In this document: one piece after another, positions 1 to 8,438 of the stretch
Layout of the letters: every line of letters begins with the position of its first letter
How positions within the stretch are numbered: the stretch's first letter is position 1
Assembly (NCBI GenBank): GCA_947475165.1
Contig: CANJLD010000002.1
Span: 124,001 to 188,000, forward strand
Length of the DNA: 64,000 nucleotides
From: Bacteroidota bacterium
GTDB lineage: Bacteria > Bacteroidota > Bacteroidia > Chitinophagales > LD1
Reading direction: 5' to 3'
The notes under the pieces: model-generated
The model's database searches: none
What the model was told of the DNA's origin: nothing
The model's input: only the letters and a program-made list of their open reading frames with translations
Program-made: the position numbers and the translations under genes

Positions 1-904
1 AGACACAATGAATCGCATTTTCTACGCTCGCTTTATCGGCAAACGGAATATCGAAATCCAATTCTTTATTTTGGTAGATGCAATGAATAAACGAGCGATT
101 ATCTTTTTGCATCGCACTCGTTACCTGCACATCAGCTTCGCCACTCATACTCCAGCTCATCGCCTTCACCGGTTCATCGCGGAAAGAATTTATCTCGCCT
201 AAACTTTGATTAATATCGGGATAGTCTTTACTGTAAATCAGCACATCGCATTTGCTGAAAAGAGTGAGTTTCTCTTTTGTTTTGTGCTTTATATTCAGAA
301 AGCCTTCACTATGTGCTTCGCCCACATTGGTGAGCACGCCTATTGACGGACGAATAATTTTTTCGAGCTTCTGCATCTCGTCCGGTTCCGAAATTCCGGC
401 TTCGAAAATACCGAGCGTGTTTTCGTTATTGATTAACCAAAGCGAAAGCGGAACACCCACCTGCGAATTATAACTCTTCGGGTTGCGGACAATGTTGTAA
501 TCTTCATGCAGCAATTGATAGAGCCATTCTTTTACAATTGTTTTCCCGTTGCTGCCGGTAATGCCTATAACCGGTAAACTGAATTTGCTGCGATGGTTGC
601 CTGCCAATTTTTGCAAAGCGGTAATGGCATCCTTTACCAAAACAAAATTGGCCTCCGAAAAATTTTCGGTGTTCTGTTCTTTGGTAACCACAAAATTGCG
701 GACACCTTTTTTGTATAGCTCCTCTATGTAATGGTGCCCGTCTAGCTTCTGTCCGCCCAATGCAAAAAACAAAGTTTGCGCGGGATGAATGAGTTTGCGC
801 GAATCAAGCAGTAACTCGTTTACAGAAGTTTCTTTCTTGTTCTTCGACAACAATTTTCCGCCAACTGCTTTTACTACCTCCGCTATTTTGTACTCCGTCT
901 TCAT
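1..904 (-). CDS. murF: MurF, UDP-MurNAc-tripeptide D-Ala-D-Ala ligase (N-terminal part, probably a MurF-Alr fusion)
   Basis: Cytoplasmic peptidoglycan enzyme that adds D-Ala-D-Ala to the UDP-MurNAc tripeptide using ATP. The gene runs off the left edge and only the first 301 codons are visible. It starts at ATG 904 (MKTEYKIAEVV). The Mur ligase N-terminal domain is at about residues 1-105, the ATP-binding loop GITGSNGKT at about 114-122, and further Mur ligase motifs (GIFEAGIS, TNVGEAHSEGF) follow. The N-terminal wording (LFFALGGQKLDGHHYI, then GVRNFVV) resembles what I recall of the Bacteroidota proteins in which MurF is fused to alanine racemase, so a racemase domain may lie beyond the edge; this part is inference. 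It is transcribed away from the potassium channel gene at 1004, with about 100 bp between them. Confidence 0.9.
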   Translation of the reverse strand, partial: MKTEYKIAEVVKAVGGKLLSKNKKETSVNELLLDSRKLIHPAQTLFFALGGQKLDGHHYIEELYKKGVRNFVVTKEQNTENFSEANFVLVKDAITALQKLAGNHRSKFSLPVIGITGSNGKTIVKEWLYQLLHEDYNIVRNPKSYNSQVGVPLSLWLINNENTLGIFEAGISEPDEMQKLEKIIRPSIGVLTNVGEAHSEGFLNIKHKTKEKLTLFSKCDVLIYSKDYPDINQSLGEINSFRDEPVKAMSWSMSGEADVQVTSAMQKDNRSFIHCIYQNKELDFDIPFADKASVENAIHCV

Positions 905-1003
905 CTGTATAAGCCACGAATTACACTAATTCTCACGAATTGTTTTAAAGACAATTTTATCCTTCATGTAAATTCATGTATTTCGTGCAGTAAAAATTTA
1001 AGC

Positions 1004-1978
1004 ATGAGCAAAATAAGAAACGCTATTGACCGGATGAAAGCCGGTGAAGATATTGGGCTTGACCGCAGCGGACAATCGGGACGACAAAGAACTGTTAATC
1101 CGGATGGCAGCTATAATATGGAGAGAATAACCGGACGTGTGTTCGGAAATTTTAATCCCTTTTATTGGGTTATTACCACTTCGTGGGCACACTATTGGTT
1201 AGTGGTTTTTGGTTTTTATGGGGTAATGAATGTAATGTTTGCCTCTGCCTATTATTTTATTGGCGTTGATCAACTAAGCGGAATGCAGGGTAACGATGCG
1301 TTTACCCAATGGCTGTATTGTTTTTTCTTTTCGGCACAGTCATTCACCACAGTAGGTTACGGAGGAATACATCCGGTAGGAAAACTGGCAAATGTAGTGG
1401 CCACCCTAGAAGCATTCATCGGGTTAATGACTTTTGCATTAGCTACCGGCACGCTATATGGGCGTTTTTCTAAAGCAGTTCCGCGCATTAAGTACAGTAA
1501 AAACATTTTGATTGCACCCTATAGGGATATTACGGCTATGCAATTTATGGTAGCAAATGAAATGGAGACTGCGCTGATGGAGGTAAATGCAAAGGTGAAT
1601 TTAAGCTGGATGGACGAAGATGAAAAAGGTAATCCAATTCGAAGATTTCAGCAGGGAAAACTGGAGTTTGATAAAATTGCCATGTTCCCAACCAGTTGGA
1701 TAATCAATCATCCTATTGATGAGGAAAGTGCGCTCTTTGAAAGATCGTTGGAGGAAATTAAGAAGATGGATTTTGAGGTATTTGTAGTCATCAATGGTTT
1801 TGATGATACCACTTCGCAAACCATTTACAGCCGTCATTCGTTTATTGCCGAGCAGTTTATTTACGGGGCAAAATTCCGCAGGCCGTTTCAGATAAATGAG
1901 GAAGGACGGATTGTAATGGACTTAACCAAGGTGGGCGAATACGATTTGGTGCCGATAGAAAAGCAACTGACGGCTTAA
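1004..1978 (+). CDS. Inward-rectifier potassium channel (KirBac type)
   Basis: Prokaryotic Kir channel of the inner membrane. The K+ selectivity filter TVGYG is at residues 116-120, between an outer helix at about 62-86 and an inner helix at about 128-150. Residues from about 160 to 324 form the cytoplasmic immunoglobulin-like C-terminal domain typical of the family. A basic N-terminal stretch with GRVFGNFNPFYW matches the slide-helix region. Its 324 residues are normal for the family. The stop codon overlaps the stop of the convergent ferritin-like gene: the two TAA codons share the sequence TTAA at 1975-1978. A role in K+ homeostasis or envelope potential is expected from the family; no regulator is visible beside it. 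Confidence 0.93.
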   Translation: MSKIRNAIDRMKAGEDIGLDRSGQSGRQRTVNPDGSYNMERITGRVFGNFNPFYWVITTSWAHYWLVVFGFYGVMNVMFASAYYFIGVDQLSGMQGNDAFTQWLYCFFFSAQSFTTVGYGGIHPVGKLANVVATLEAFIGLMTFALATGTLYGRFSKAVPRIKYSKNILIAPYRDITAMQFMVANEMETALMEVNAKVNLSWMDEDEKGNPIRRFQQGKLEFDKIAMFPTSWIINHPIDEESALFERSLEEIKKMDFEVFVVINGFDDTTSQTIYSRHSFIAEQFIYGAKFRRPFQINEEGRIVMDLTKVGEYDLVPIEKQLTA

Positions 1979-2547
1979 ACTTTGCAGCCGGAAGAATTTG
2001 AGTTGATGGTGTTCAGGTCTTTGTCTTTATCGGCCACGTTTACCTGATTAAAACTTTCGCTTCTTCCCCAACCGAAAAATTTCTCAAAGAATGGCATGAG
2101 CTTACTGTCCTTAACAAGCGAAAGAAAATAATCTTCATGCTCACGTTCTTTAATTCCCATTTCGTAGAGAATTTTATCGTGTTTAGTAATGCCCGCTTTG
2201 TTGAAGTAATCTTTCATGCGGATGTATTCGCACACATTGCCGCTCTCTAAACGACCCGCAAAATAAATGGGCATAAACCAGCCGATGACATAACAGCCGG
2301 CACCAATCACCCGGCCCACCACATGAAAGCGCAGCTCGTACAATTTCGACACCGGAACATTGTATTCATTCATAATGGCAAGCACTTCGCGCCTGTGGTT
2401 CCATTCATCAATCTCAATTTGGTTGACTGCTTTTTTTACTTCTTCATTTTTGAGCGAACCGGCATGACCGATGTAAGCAAAGGCAGCAGCTTTCTCGGCA
2501 GAGTAAGCCATTTGTAAAAGGTCGGTTAGTTCAGGTTGAAGCTGCAT
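1975..2547 (-). CDS. Ferritin-like di-iron protein (demethoxyubiquinone hydroxylase-like)
   Basis: Small alpha-helical protein of 190 residues with the spacing of a four-helix-bundle di-iron site: E18, E48-x-x-H51, a carboxylate at E101 or E107, and E134-x-x-H137. This is the rubrerythrin/COQ7 superfamily pattern. The hydrophobic helix around residues 76-97 (VGRVIGAGCYVIGWFMPIYF) fits a COQ7-like membrane-facing segment. The substrate is unknown; Bacteroidota normally make menaquinone, so true COQ7 chemistry is unlikely and a general oxidase or iron function is possible. It ends in a 4-bp overlap with the stop of the Kir channel gene. Repeat array A1 lies behind its start, between it and the HTH gene at 2982. 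Confidence 0.8.
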   Translation of the reverse strand: MQLQPELTDLLQMAYSAEKAAAFAYIGHAGSLKNEEVKKAVNQIEIDEWNHRREVLAIMNEYNVPVSKLYELRFHVVGRVIGAGCYVIGWFMPIYFAGRLESGNVCEYIRMKDYFNKAGITKHDKILYEMGIKEREHEDYFLSLVKDSKLMPFFEKFFGWGRSESFNQVNVADKDKDLNTINSNSSGCKV

Positions 2548-2656
2548 GATTGAAAAGCAAGTGCGAATGTAGAATAGTTTAGTTTGTAGTAAGGTAGGTG
2601 TTTAGAGACAGACGGGGCTGTTTTGGTTACTGACAAAGGCGTTCGCGGCTCCAACT

Positions 2657-2908
2657 GTGTTGATTTATTTAGTGTGAGTGTTCATTGCTTTATTGTGAGC
2701 ATCAATTTCATTGGTGAAAGCAATGATTCCTTTAATGTAAGCATTGATTTCATTATACGGAGCATCAATTTCTTTGCTGTGAGCAATGATTTCATTAGTT
2801 GAAGCGATGATTACTTTGCTGATTATGATGATTACATTATTGTGAGCGTCAATTTCTTTGCTGCGAGCAATGATTACATTAATTGAAGCAACGATTTATT
2901 TGCTGTTA
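2657..2908 (+). repeat. Degenerate 21-bp tandem repeat array A1 (12 units)
   Basis: Twelve consecutive units of exactly 21 bp. Read from the core, units begin GTGAGC, GAAAGC, GTAAGC, CGGAGC or TGAAGC, followed by a 15-bp tail such as AATGATTTCATTAGT or ATCAATTTCTTTGCT. Some tail columns are fixed (ATT at tail positions 5-7, TT at 11-12), while others switch between a few bases, so units are related but rarely identical. One minus-strand frame stays open over most of the array, giving heptads such as IIAHSKE, but it has no in-frame ATG, GTG or TTG near its beginning. The plus frame has TGA stops. It ends 73 bp before the ATG of the HTH gene at 2982 and about 48 bp before that gene's -7 element. 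Confidence 0.9.
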
Positions 2909-2932
2909 GTTTGGCCTTTGCAGGTGTTGCTC

Positions 2933-2964
2933 TTGTGTTTTAGGCTGTTTTTGCTATACTTTTG
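2933..2964 (+). promoter_or_regulatory. Bacteroidota-type promoter of the HTH/coiled-coil gene
   Basis: TACTTTTG at 2957-2964 is an exact match to the Bacteroidota -7 consensus TAnnTTTG. A TTG for the -33 region lies at 2933-2935. The predicted transcript would start roughly 10 bases before the ATG at 2982, so array A1 would be upstream of the promoter rather than in the mRNA. Confidence 0.6.
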
Positions 2965-2981
2965 CATAAAACAACCGTTTT

Positions 2982-3377
2982 ATGGAGAATAATTTTCATG
3001 TGGGAAGTAAAATAGAGCAGCTTCTTGAGGAGCAGCACAGAACCAAACGCGACTTGGGTTTGGATATTGATATGAGCCAGGGAAATGTGGTTTACCTGAC
3101 GAAGCGTGAGAGTATTGATGTGCAAACCCTGCACAAAATTGGTAACAATTTAAAGTATAATTTTTGGAAACATTTTCCGATTGATGACGGTACGAATGCC
3201 GCAACACTTGTTACGGAAAGGGAGAAACAATTAATTACCGAGAAGGATAAAGTGATAGCTGAATTGAACGCGAAGATTGCGGAGCAAGGTAAAGTGATTG
3301 AGGATTTGAAACAGAATTTGGTGAAGCAGGAGAATGATTTTTTGAAGGAAATAAATTCTATGCTAAAGAAGAAATAG
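2982..3377 (+). CDS. Small HTH protein with C-terminal coiled coil, next to array A1
   Basis: A 131-residue protein with two parts. Residues 9-65 look like an XRE-type helix-turn-helix (KIEQLLEEQHRTKRDLGLD, then SQGNVVYLTKR and TLHKIGNNLKYNFWKHF). Residues 75-131 are a charged heptad-rich coiled coil. The motif LKYNFWKHF after the HTH recurs as LKYNFFELF in the protein coded at 31910-32272, which has the same layout and the same kind of 21-bp array upstream. It is probably a DNA-binding protein that oligomerises through its coil; binding to the array is inference. I know of no named family with an assigned function. A stem-loop follows 70 bp after the stop. Confidence 0.85.
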   Translation: MENNFHVGSKIEQLLEEQHRTKRDLGLDIDMSQGNVVYLTKRESIDVQTLHKIGNNLKYNFWKHFPIDDGTNAATLVTEREKQLITEKDKVIAELNAKIAEQGKVIEDLKQNLVKQENDFLKEINSMLKKK

Positions 3378-3446
3378 AGAAGCCACGAATTAGACAGAGA
3401 GGCCACGAATTAAATTAAAGGAAGGTTAGATTATTGAAGAGACAAA

Positions 3447-3491
3447 GTTGTTGGTGACGCATCGCAGAGCCGATGCTAAAACACCAACAAC
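3447..3491. terminator. Two-tier stem-loop between convergent genes
   Basis: Outer arms GTTGTTGGTG (3447-3456) and CACCAACAAC (3482-3491) enclose inner arms GCATCG and CGATGC with a short loop. It sits between two convergent genes and could stop transcription from either side, but there is no long T-tract. The segment just before it holds two copies of GCCACGAATTA, also seen near 913, a common short intergenic repeat. Confidence 0.5.
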
Positions 3492-3500
3492 GACAAAGAA

Positions 3501-4346
3501 TTACTCTAACATTTCCGTTTTAAGAATTCCATTTAGTTTGGAAAACGGAATCAACAAATCAAAACTTCCCTCTGCAAATGCACCAATTTCATAAACCTGA
3601 TATTTGAACACAATACCTTGTGTGTTGAAATAAAAATTATTATAGTTAATGTAAAATTTTTTCTCCCCTTCAAAAAATGAAGGCTTATTTTCAGCGTTAA
3701 GCCAAACGCCATTTTCTTTTGCGATTTTTTTCAATGTAATAGTATCCGAAGTGTTTTTAAGGAAGTCTGATAGGCTAAGTGGTTTTTGATTCCTGTAGTC
3801 AATGTGGTGATACTCTGTAAAATAAGAACCATGAGTGCCGCCTTGAAAAGTATATTGATAAAAACTAAGCGTGATAAATTTATTGAGAATTGTATCTGCA
3901 TTAACTTGACCATCAACAAACCAATTAAGCAAAATTTGATCTAAAGATTCTTTATCCAATTCTCCCTTTTTAATTTGCTCGTTTAGGTCTCCATTTCTTT
4001 GTGCAAAAAACTCTTGTGGTAAATTGGTGATACTGGTAGCAGAAAATTGCTTTCCATTTTGTTGTATCAGATATGGAGCAGAACAAACCAACTTGCTCAC
4101 CTCTTTGTTTAAAAACTCCGAATTAGAGCCTGCAAATTTTGGATACCGCATTTTTATATAACTACACTGCTCCTTGTCTGTATTCAAAAGTTTGCAATGG
4201 GGGTCATAGGCAACTACCGAATCAGTTGTGTAAGAAAGTTTTGCTTCTATCTCTGCAACATTTGATAGTTTTTGTTTGCATGCTATAAAAAAGAAAAACA
4301 TTAGCAGGGCAAATAAGTATTTTAAGAATTTCGATTTCTGACTCAT
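3501..4346 (-). CDS. Lipoprotein with DUF4163/DUF3298 (RsiV-like) domain
   Basis: The signal peptide has a lipobox ending at Cys (residues 1-23, FFFFIACK), so this should be an envelope lipoprotein. The rest follows the DUF4163 plus DUF3298 layout seen in RsiV/PdaC-type extracellular domains: a conserved YQYTFQGGTHGSYF region near the middle, then LSLSDFL, and a C-terminal FNTQGIVFKYQVYEIGAFAEG stretch (split here as FNTQGIVFKY and QVYEIGAFAEG) with a final strand ending in IPFSKLNG. In related proteins this fold binds lysozyme or cell-wall ligands, but the ligand here is unknown. It lies 23 bp downstream of mfd on the same strand, with no clear separate promoter visible. Confidence 0.75.
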   Translation of the reverse strand: MSQKSKFLKYLFALLMFFFFIACKQKLSNVAEIEAKLSYTTDSVVAYDPHCKLLNTDKEQCSYIKMRYPKFAGSNSEFLNKEVSKLVCSAPYLIQQNGKQFSATSITNLPQEFFAQRNGDLNEQIKKGELDKESLDQILLNWFVDGQVNADTILNKFITLSFYQYTFQGGTHGSYFTEYHHIDYRNQKPLSLSDFLKNTSDTITLKKIAKENGVWLNAENKPSFFEGEKKFYINYNNFYFNTQGIVFKYQVYEIGAFAEGSFDLLIPFSKLNGILKTEMLE

Positions 4347-4369
4347 GTTTTATGTTTTAAACGAATTTA

Positions 4370-7300
4370 TCAATTTCTATTTCCCAGAACAAAACCACTC
4401 AAATCACTCAATCTTTCGTCTGCCTCTTTCATCGTTCTAACTTTCTCGAACGTAAGCACTAAAAACTTTTCTGTTTCTCTTAAGTAAATACCGGTTCGAT
4501 GTTGTTGTGCATATTCCATAATTTTTGAGAACACACTACTTTTATAAAAACTTGATTCCTGATTAGCTACAAAATAGCAGCGCATGGTTCTTCCTTTCAA
4601 GATGATTTGTTCCATACCCAGTTTGGTTGCCATCCATTTCAGCCGCATGGCTTCAAACAATTCATACACAGGTTCCGGTACGGGACCAAAGCGGTCGTGG
4701 AGTTGCTCTTCAAACTTCTTTAAGCCCGCTTCATCTTTAATGTCGTTCAGCTCGCGGTAGAGCAACATCCGCTCGGTGGTGTTCGAAACAAATTCGTTCG
4801 GTATCAGCATTTCCAAATCGGTTTCGATAGCGCAGTCGCGCACATAGTCGTGTGTGCGTTCCAATTCTTCTTTGTAAAGTTCTTTGAAATCGGTTTGTTT
4901 CAATTCGCGCACCGCTTCATCGAGAATTTTCTGGTAAACATCTAAACCAATCTCTGCAATAAAACCGCTTTGCTCCGCACCGAGCATATTCCCCGCACCG
5001 CGTATATCCATATCGCGCATGGCAATGTTGAAGCCGCTTCCTAAATCGGCAAACTCTTCAATAGTTTTCAATCGCTGTTTCGATTCGTTGCTTAATGTGC
5101 TGAGCGGAGGTGCCAGCAGATAACAGAACGCGTGTTTGTTGCTTCTTCCCACGCGCCCACGCAACTGGTGTAAATCGCTGAGACCAAACTGGTGCGCGTT
5201 ATTGATGATCATGGTGTTCGCATTCGCAATATCAATTCCGCTTTCGATAATGTTGGTGCAAAGCAGCACATCGTATTCGCGGTTGATGAATTTCAATAAA
5301 ACATTTTCGAGAGCCTCACCTTCCATTTGTCCGTGTGCCACACCAATGTCAATGTTCGGCACAATCTTCATCAGCATTTCTTTCACTTCGCCAATATCTC
5401 GCACCCGGTTGTGCACGAAGAACACCTGGCCTCCGCGATAAATTTCATACTCAATTGCCTCTTTAATTAAATCAGGGTCCATCGGATGCACACTGGTATT
5501 TATAGGTTGGCGGTTAGGTGGCGGTGTGTTGATGATACTCAAATCGCGCGCACCCATGAGTGAGAATGAAAGCGTGCGGGGAATAGGAGTAGCGGTAAGT
5601 GTTAGCGTATCTACATTCGCTTTTATTGTCTTCAGTGTTTCCTTTGTGCCTACTCCGAATTTTTGTTCTTCATCAATTATCATCAAGCCAAGGTCTTTGA
5701 ATTTTACATTCTTACCTACCAGTCCGTGTGTGCCGATGATGATATTTATTTTTCCTTCGGCTAAACGTAGCAGCGTATCCTTCTTTTCTTTCGCAGTCTT
5801 GAACCGGTTCAAATAATCTATCTCTACCGGAAACTCTGCAAGCCGCTCTTTAAAAACTTTTTGATGCTGCATGGCAAGAATGGTCGTTGGAACGAGCACT
5901 GCTACTTGTTTGCCATCGGTTGCCGCTTTGAATGCCGCGCGGATTGCAATTTCTGTTTTTCCAAAACCCACATCACCACACACTAACCGGTCCATCGGTG
6001 ACACCGCTTCCATATCGCGCTTTACGTCTTCGGTTGCTTTTGCCTGGTCCGGTGTGTCTTCATACATGAACGATGCTTCGAGCTCCGTCTGCAAATAACT
6101 ATCCGGTGCAAACTGAAAACCTTTCGATGCTTTGCGCTTGGCATAGAGCTGAATTAAATCGAAGGCTAATTCTTTAATCCGCTTCTTCGTTTTCTTTTTC
6201 AGGTTGCTCCAAGTATCAGTACCCAGTTTGTTTACTCTCGGGGCTTCGCCATCCTTGCCTACATACTTCGAAATTTTGTGCAGGCTCTGAATGCCCACAT
6301 ACATAATATCGTTGCCTGCGTAAATCAGGCGCACGGTTTCCTGCAGCTGTCCTCCTACTTCAATTTTTTCTAAGCCGCTGAACACGCCCACCCCGTGGTC
6401 AATGTGCGTTACAAAATCACCGGGCTTTAATTCGCGAAGCGTTTTCATCATCAGCGCTTTGTCGCGACTGAAACCCTGGCGCAAATTGTATTTGTGGTAC
6501 CGGTTGAATATCTGGTGGTCGGTATAGCTGCAGAGTTTTAAATCGTCATCGATAAAGCCCTGATGCAAACCAATGTGCACCGGTGTAAAATTTATCTCCG
6601 CTTTTAAATCGGAGAAGATGGCATAGAAGCGCTCCACCTGTTTCGGGTTCTCGGCAAAAATTAAATTGGAGTACCCGCGCTCGTTGTTGTCGTGCAGGTT
6701 ACGAATGAGCAAATCGAAATTTTTATTGAACGATGGCTGAGGTTTGCTGTGGAAAGAAATCACCCCCTGCCCCCTAAAGGGGGTTCCAACAGCCAACTGT
6801 GCTCCGCCTTGATTTTCATTTTTAAAAAACTGTGTTCGTCCAAATTCAACAACTCTGAAACGGGAAAGCCCTTTAAGAAATTCTGCTGTGCTTAGAAATA
6901 CTTCTTCCGGTTCGCCTTCGAGTAGCGGATGATGCGGATGCTCAATGCGGTGTTTCAGTATTGCCGGTTGAATTTTTTTTGCCTTCTCGATACCCGAACC
7001 AAAAACATCCATCAGCATCTGCACATCTTTAAACCAGATGATGGTGTTGGGAGGAAACACTTCAAGCACCGAAGTTTTTTGCACATTGGTAAAGTGCGAT
7101 TGAATATTCGGCACAATCGTTACGCTCGCAATTTTCTTCTGGCTCAGCTGCGTAAGCGGGTCGAAGGTGCGGATGCTTTCAATTTCTTCTCCGAACACTT
7201 CCACCCGGTACGGAAACTCGTTGCCGAACGAAAACACATCTACAATATCGCCCCGGATACTGAACTGCCCCGGCTCGTACACAAAATCAACGCGCTCAAA

Positions 7301-7801
7301 TTCGAAGCTCACGAGCAGGTCAATCATAAAATCAATGTCGAGCTTTTCGTTCACCTTCATACGGAGCGTTTGCTCGTTTAGCACATCCTGCCGCACCACT
7401 TTTTCGAACAGCGCCTCCGGATAGGTAACCGCCAACTCTGCTTTGCTGTTCGAATTACTCAACCGGTTAACGGTTTCGGTGCGCAGCAGAATATTGTTAT
7501 TGTTTACCTCGGTAAAATCCTGCGGACGCTTAAACGAATCGGGAAAGAAGAAAACATCTTTAGTGCCGAGCAGGTTCTTGAGGTTGTTCTGAAAATAAGC
7601 GGCCTCTTCTTTATCGCTCATTACAAACAGATGATTGAAATCGGTCTGCTTAAAAATGGCGGCCGCCACAAAAGCATCCTGCGAGCCGATGAGGCCGTGC
7701 AGAAAAAAATCGTTACGGTCATCACCGGTGTTCAGTTGTTCAATCAGTTGCTTTACCTGTGCGGAACCGGTGTAGGCTTTTAGTATTTCTTCTACGTTCA
7801 T
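4370..7801 (-). CDS. mfd: Transcription-repair coupling factor Mfd
   Basis: Superfamily 2 DNA translocase that removes RNA polymerase stalled at lesions and recruits UvrA. A UvrB-like N-terminal part is followed by the polymerase-interacting domain (GDFVTHIDHGVGVFSGLEKI), Walker A CGDVGFGKTEIA near residue 610, the helicase box DEEQ, TATPIPRTL, and the QLRGRVGRS motif, then the TRCF C-terminal domain. I start at ATG 7801 (MNVEEILKAY) rather than the GTG 21 bp upstream, giving 1143 residues. An in-frame insertion at about residues 327-348 (NENQGGAQLAVGTPFRGQG) is encoded by an interspersed CCCCCTAAAGGGGG repeat at 6761-6799, just before the conserved KPQPSFNKNFDLL segment. Confidence 0.96.
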   Translation of the reverse strand: MNVEEILKAYTGSAQVKQLIEQLNTGDDRNDFFLHGLIGSQDAFVAAAIFKQTDFNHLFVMSDKEEAAYFQNNLKNLLGTKDVFFFPDSFKRPQDFTEVNNNNILLRTETVNRLSNSNSKAELAVTYPEALFEKVVRQDVLNEQTLRMKVNEKLDIDFMIDLLVSFEFERVDFVYEPGQFSIRGDIVDVFSFGNEFPYRVEVFGEEIESIRTFDPLTQLSQKKIASVTIVPNIQSHFTNVQKTSVLEVFPPNTIIWFKDVQMLMDVFGSGIEKAKKIQPAILKHRIEHPHHPLLEGEPEEVFLSTAEFLKGLSRFRVVEFGRTQFFKNENQGGAQLAVGTPFRGQGVISFHSKPQPSFNKNFDLLIRNLHDNNERGYSNLIFAENPKQVERFYAIFSDLKAEINFTPVHIGLHQGFIDDDLKLCSYTDHQIFNRYHKYNLRQGFSRDKALMMKTLRELKPGDFVTHIDHGVGVFSGLEKIEVGGQLQETVRLIYAGNDIMYVGIQSLHKISKYVGKDGEAPRVNKLGTDTWSNLKKKTKKRIKELAFDLIQLYAKRKASKGFQFAPDSYLQTELEASFMYEDTPDQAKATEDVKRDMEAVSPMDRLVCGDVGFGKTEIAIRAAFKAATDGKQVAVLVPTTILAMQHQKVFKERLAEFPVEIDYLNRFKTAKEKKDTLLRLAEGKINIIIGTHGLVGKNVKFKDLGLMIIDEEQKFGVGTKETLKTIKANVDTLTLTATPIPRTLSFSLMGARDLSIINTPPPNRQPINTSVHPMDPDLIKEAIEYEIYRGGQVFFVHNRVRDIGEVKEMLMKIVPNIDIGVAHGQMEGEALENVLLKFINREYDVLLCTNIIESGIDIANANTMIINNAHQFGLSDLHQLRGRVGRSNKHAFCYLLAPPLSTLSNESKQRLKTIEEFADLGSGFNIAMRDMDIRGAGNMLGAEQSGFIAEIGLDVYQKILDEAVRELKQTDFKELYKEELERTHDYVRDCAIETDLEMLIPNEFVSNTTERMLLYRELNDIKDEAGLKKFEEQLHDRFGPVPEPVYELFEAMRLKWMATKLGMEQIILKGRTMRCYFVANQESSFYKSSVFSKIMEYAQQHRTGIYLRETEKFLVLTFEKVRTMKEADERLSDLSGFVLGNRN
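6761..6799. repeat. Interspersed CCCCCTAAAGGGGG element inside mfd
   Basis: The palindrome CCCCCTAAAGGGGG, followed by a CAGCCA motif, lies inside the mfd reading frame. The same words form intergenic elements at 19753-19785 and 51505-51623, and a related element sits inside ybeY. It adds about 20 residues without shifting the frame, at a place where related Mfd proteins, as I recall them, have no such segment. Confidence 0.75.
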
Positions 7802-7873
7802 AAAAAGAGATTGCCCCGACACGGTTATGTGCGGGGTTTAATTTTGTAGGGCGAAGATATATTTTGAAAAGAA

Positions 7874-8320
7874 TTACTGAACTACATTCCAGCTAAGAAG
7901 ATTAAAAGTGCTTGAATTCGAGTCGTGACGAATTATTTTAACCACGCCCACATTCTTTACCCAAAACATGTCACACACAAATAATTCGCTGCCATTTCCG
8001 TCAACCATAGCTGTTTCTATTTGATATGCTTCGCTAAAAGTATTTGCTCCAACGGTCAAAGATGAAACTCCGATCAGACACAATCTATCATCATATTTGC
8101 TGCACTGACCCGAAGAAATAGAAGAGTCGAAAATATTTGCCTGAATAGTTAGCGGAGTGTTTGCTATACCTATGTGCGGAGAACTATTCACAAATACTCG
8201 AAATGTATCAAGTCGATTTACAATCATCATGTCGAATACTTCATTTTGCGCATCGCCCTCACATCTAACGGGCACAGCACCATGTATAATTTCAGATTTA
8301 TAACTAACAAGAATGCACAT
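7874..8320 (-). CDS. Hypothetical protein, start uncertain
   Basis: About 148 residues from M at 8320 (MCILVSYKSEIIHGAVPV); the frame is open to 8425, but the extra N-terminal residues overlap the small ORF at 8304-8438 in another frame and look unlike protein. The C-terminal half (VGANTFSEAYQIETAMV, then FWVKNVGVVKIIRHDS and a final FNLLSWNVVQ) resembles a domain at the ends of Bacteroidota lipoproteins where a value is compared with a form such as FWVKGVGLVK. No lipobox is visible, so the 5' end may be lost or frame-shifted. It lies downstream of the controller-type regulator, where a restriction gene would be expected, but I see no nuclease motif. Function unknown. Confidence 0.5.
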   Translation of the reverse strand: MCILVSYKSEIIHGAVPVRCEGDAQNEVFDMMIVNRLDTFRVFVNSSPHIGIANTPLTIQANIFDSSISSGQCSKYDDRLCLIGVSSLTVGANTFSEAYQIETAMVDGNGSELFVCDMFWVKNVGVVKIIRHDSNSSTFNLLSWNVVQ

Positions 8321-8438
8321 AGTGACTAATAACCGCAGCTCTATAATTATCCGGTCCATATACCCGCAACAAAAATTTCTTGTTCTCCTCAAGCAAGATT
8401 TTTGATTCCAGTAATACCGGTTCAATCTTCTTACTCAT
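8304..8438 (-). CDS. 44-residue ORF coupled to the controller gene
   Basis: ATG at 8438 overlaps the TGA of the XRE gene (ATGA), the usual sign of translational coupling. The peptide begins MSKKIEPVLLESKILLEENK and ends AVISHYVHSC. It stops at TAG 8304, inside the start region of the downstream ORF, so it could be the surviving N-terminus of a longer protein broken by a frameshift. In C-protein operons the position after the controller is normally the restriction endonuclease. I do not recognise the sequence. Confidence 0.5.
   Translation of the reverse strand: MSKKIEPVLLESKILLEENKKFLLRVYGPDNYRAAVISHYVHSC

Noticed and set aside
2664-2900. Minus-strand heptad frame through array A1 (IIAHSKE-like units)
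   Set aside because: Open through eleven units but without a start codon near its beginning; the open reading is expected because the period is a multiple of three and the unit lacks stops.
2657-2908. CRISPR array
   Set aside because: Units are 21 bp with no constant repeat and no unique spacers, and no cas genes are in the window.
8320-8425. N-terminal extension of the 7874 ORF (MNRYYWNQKSCLRRTRN)
   Set aside because: It overlaps the coupled 44-residue ORF in another frame, which has the better start; the text is Cys/Arg rich and unlike a real N-terminus.
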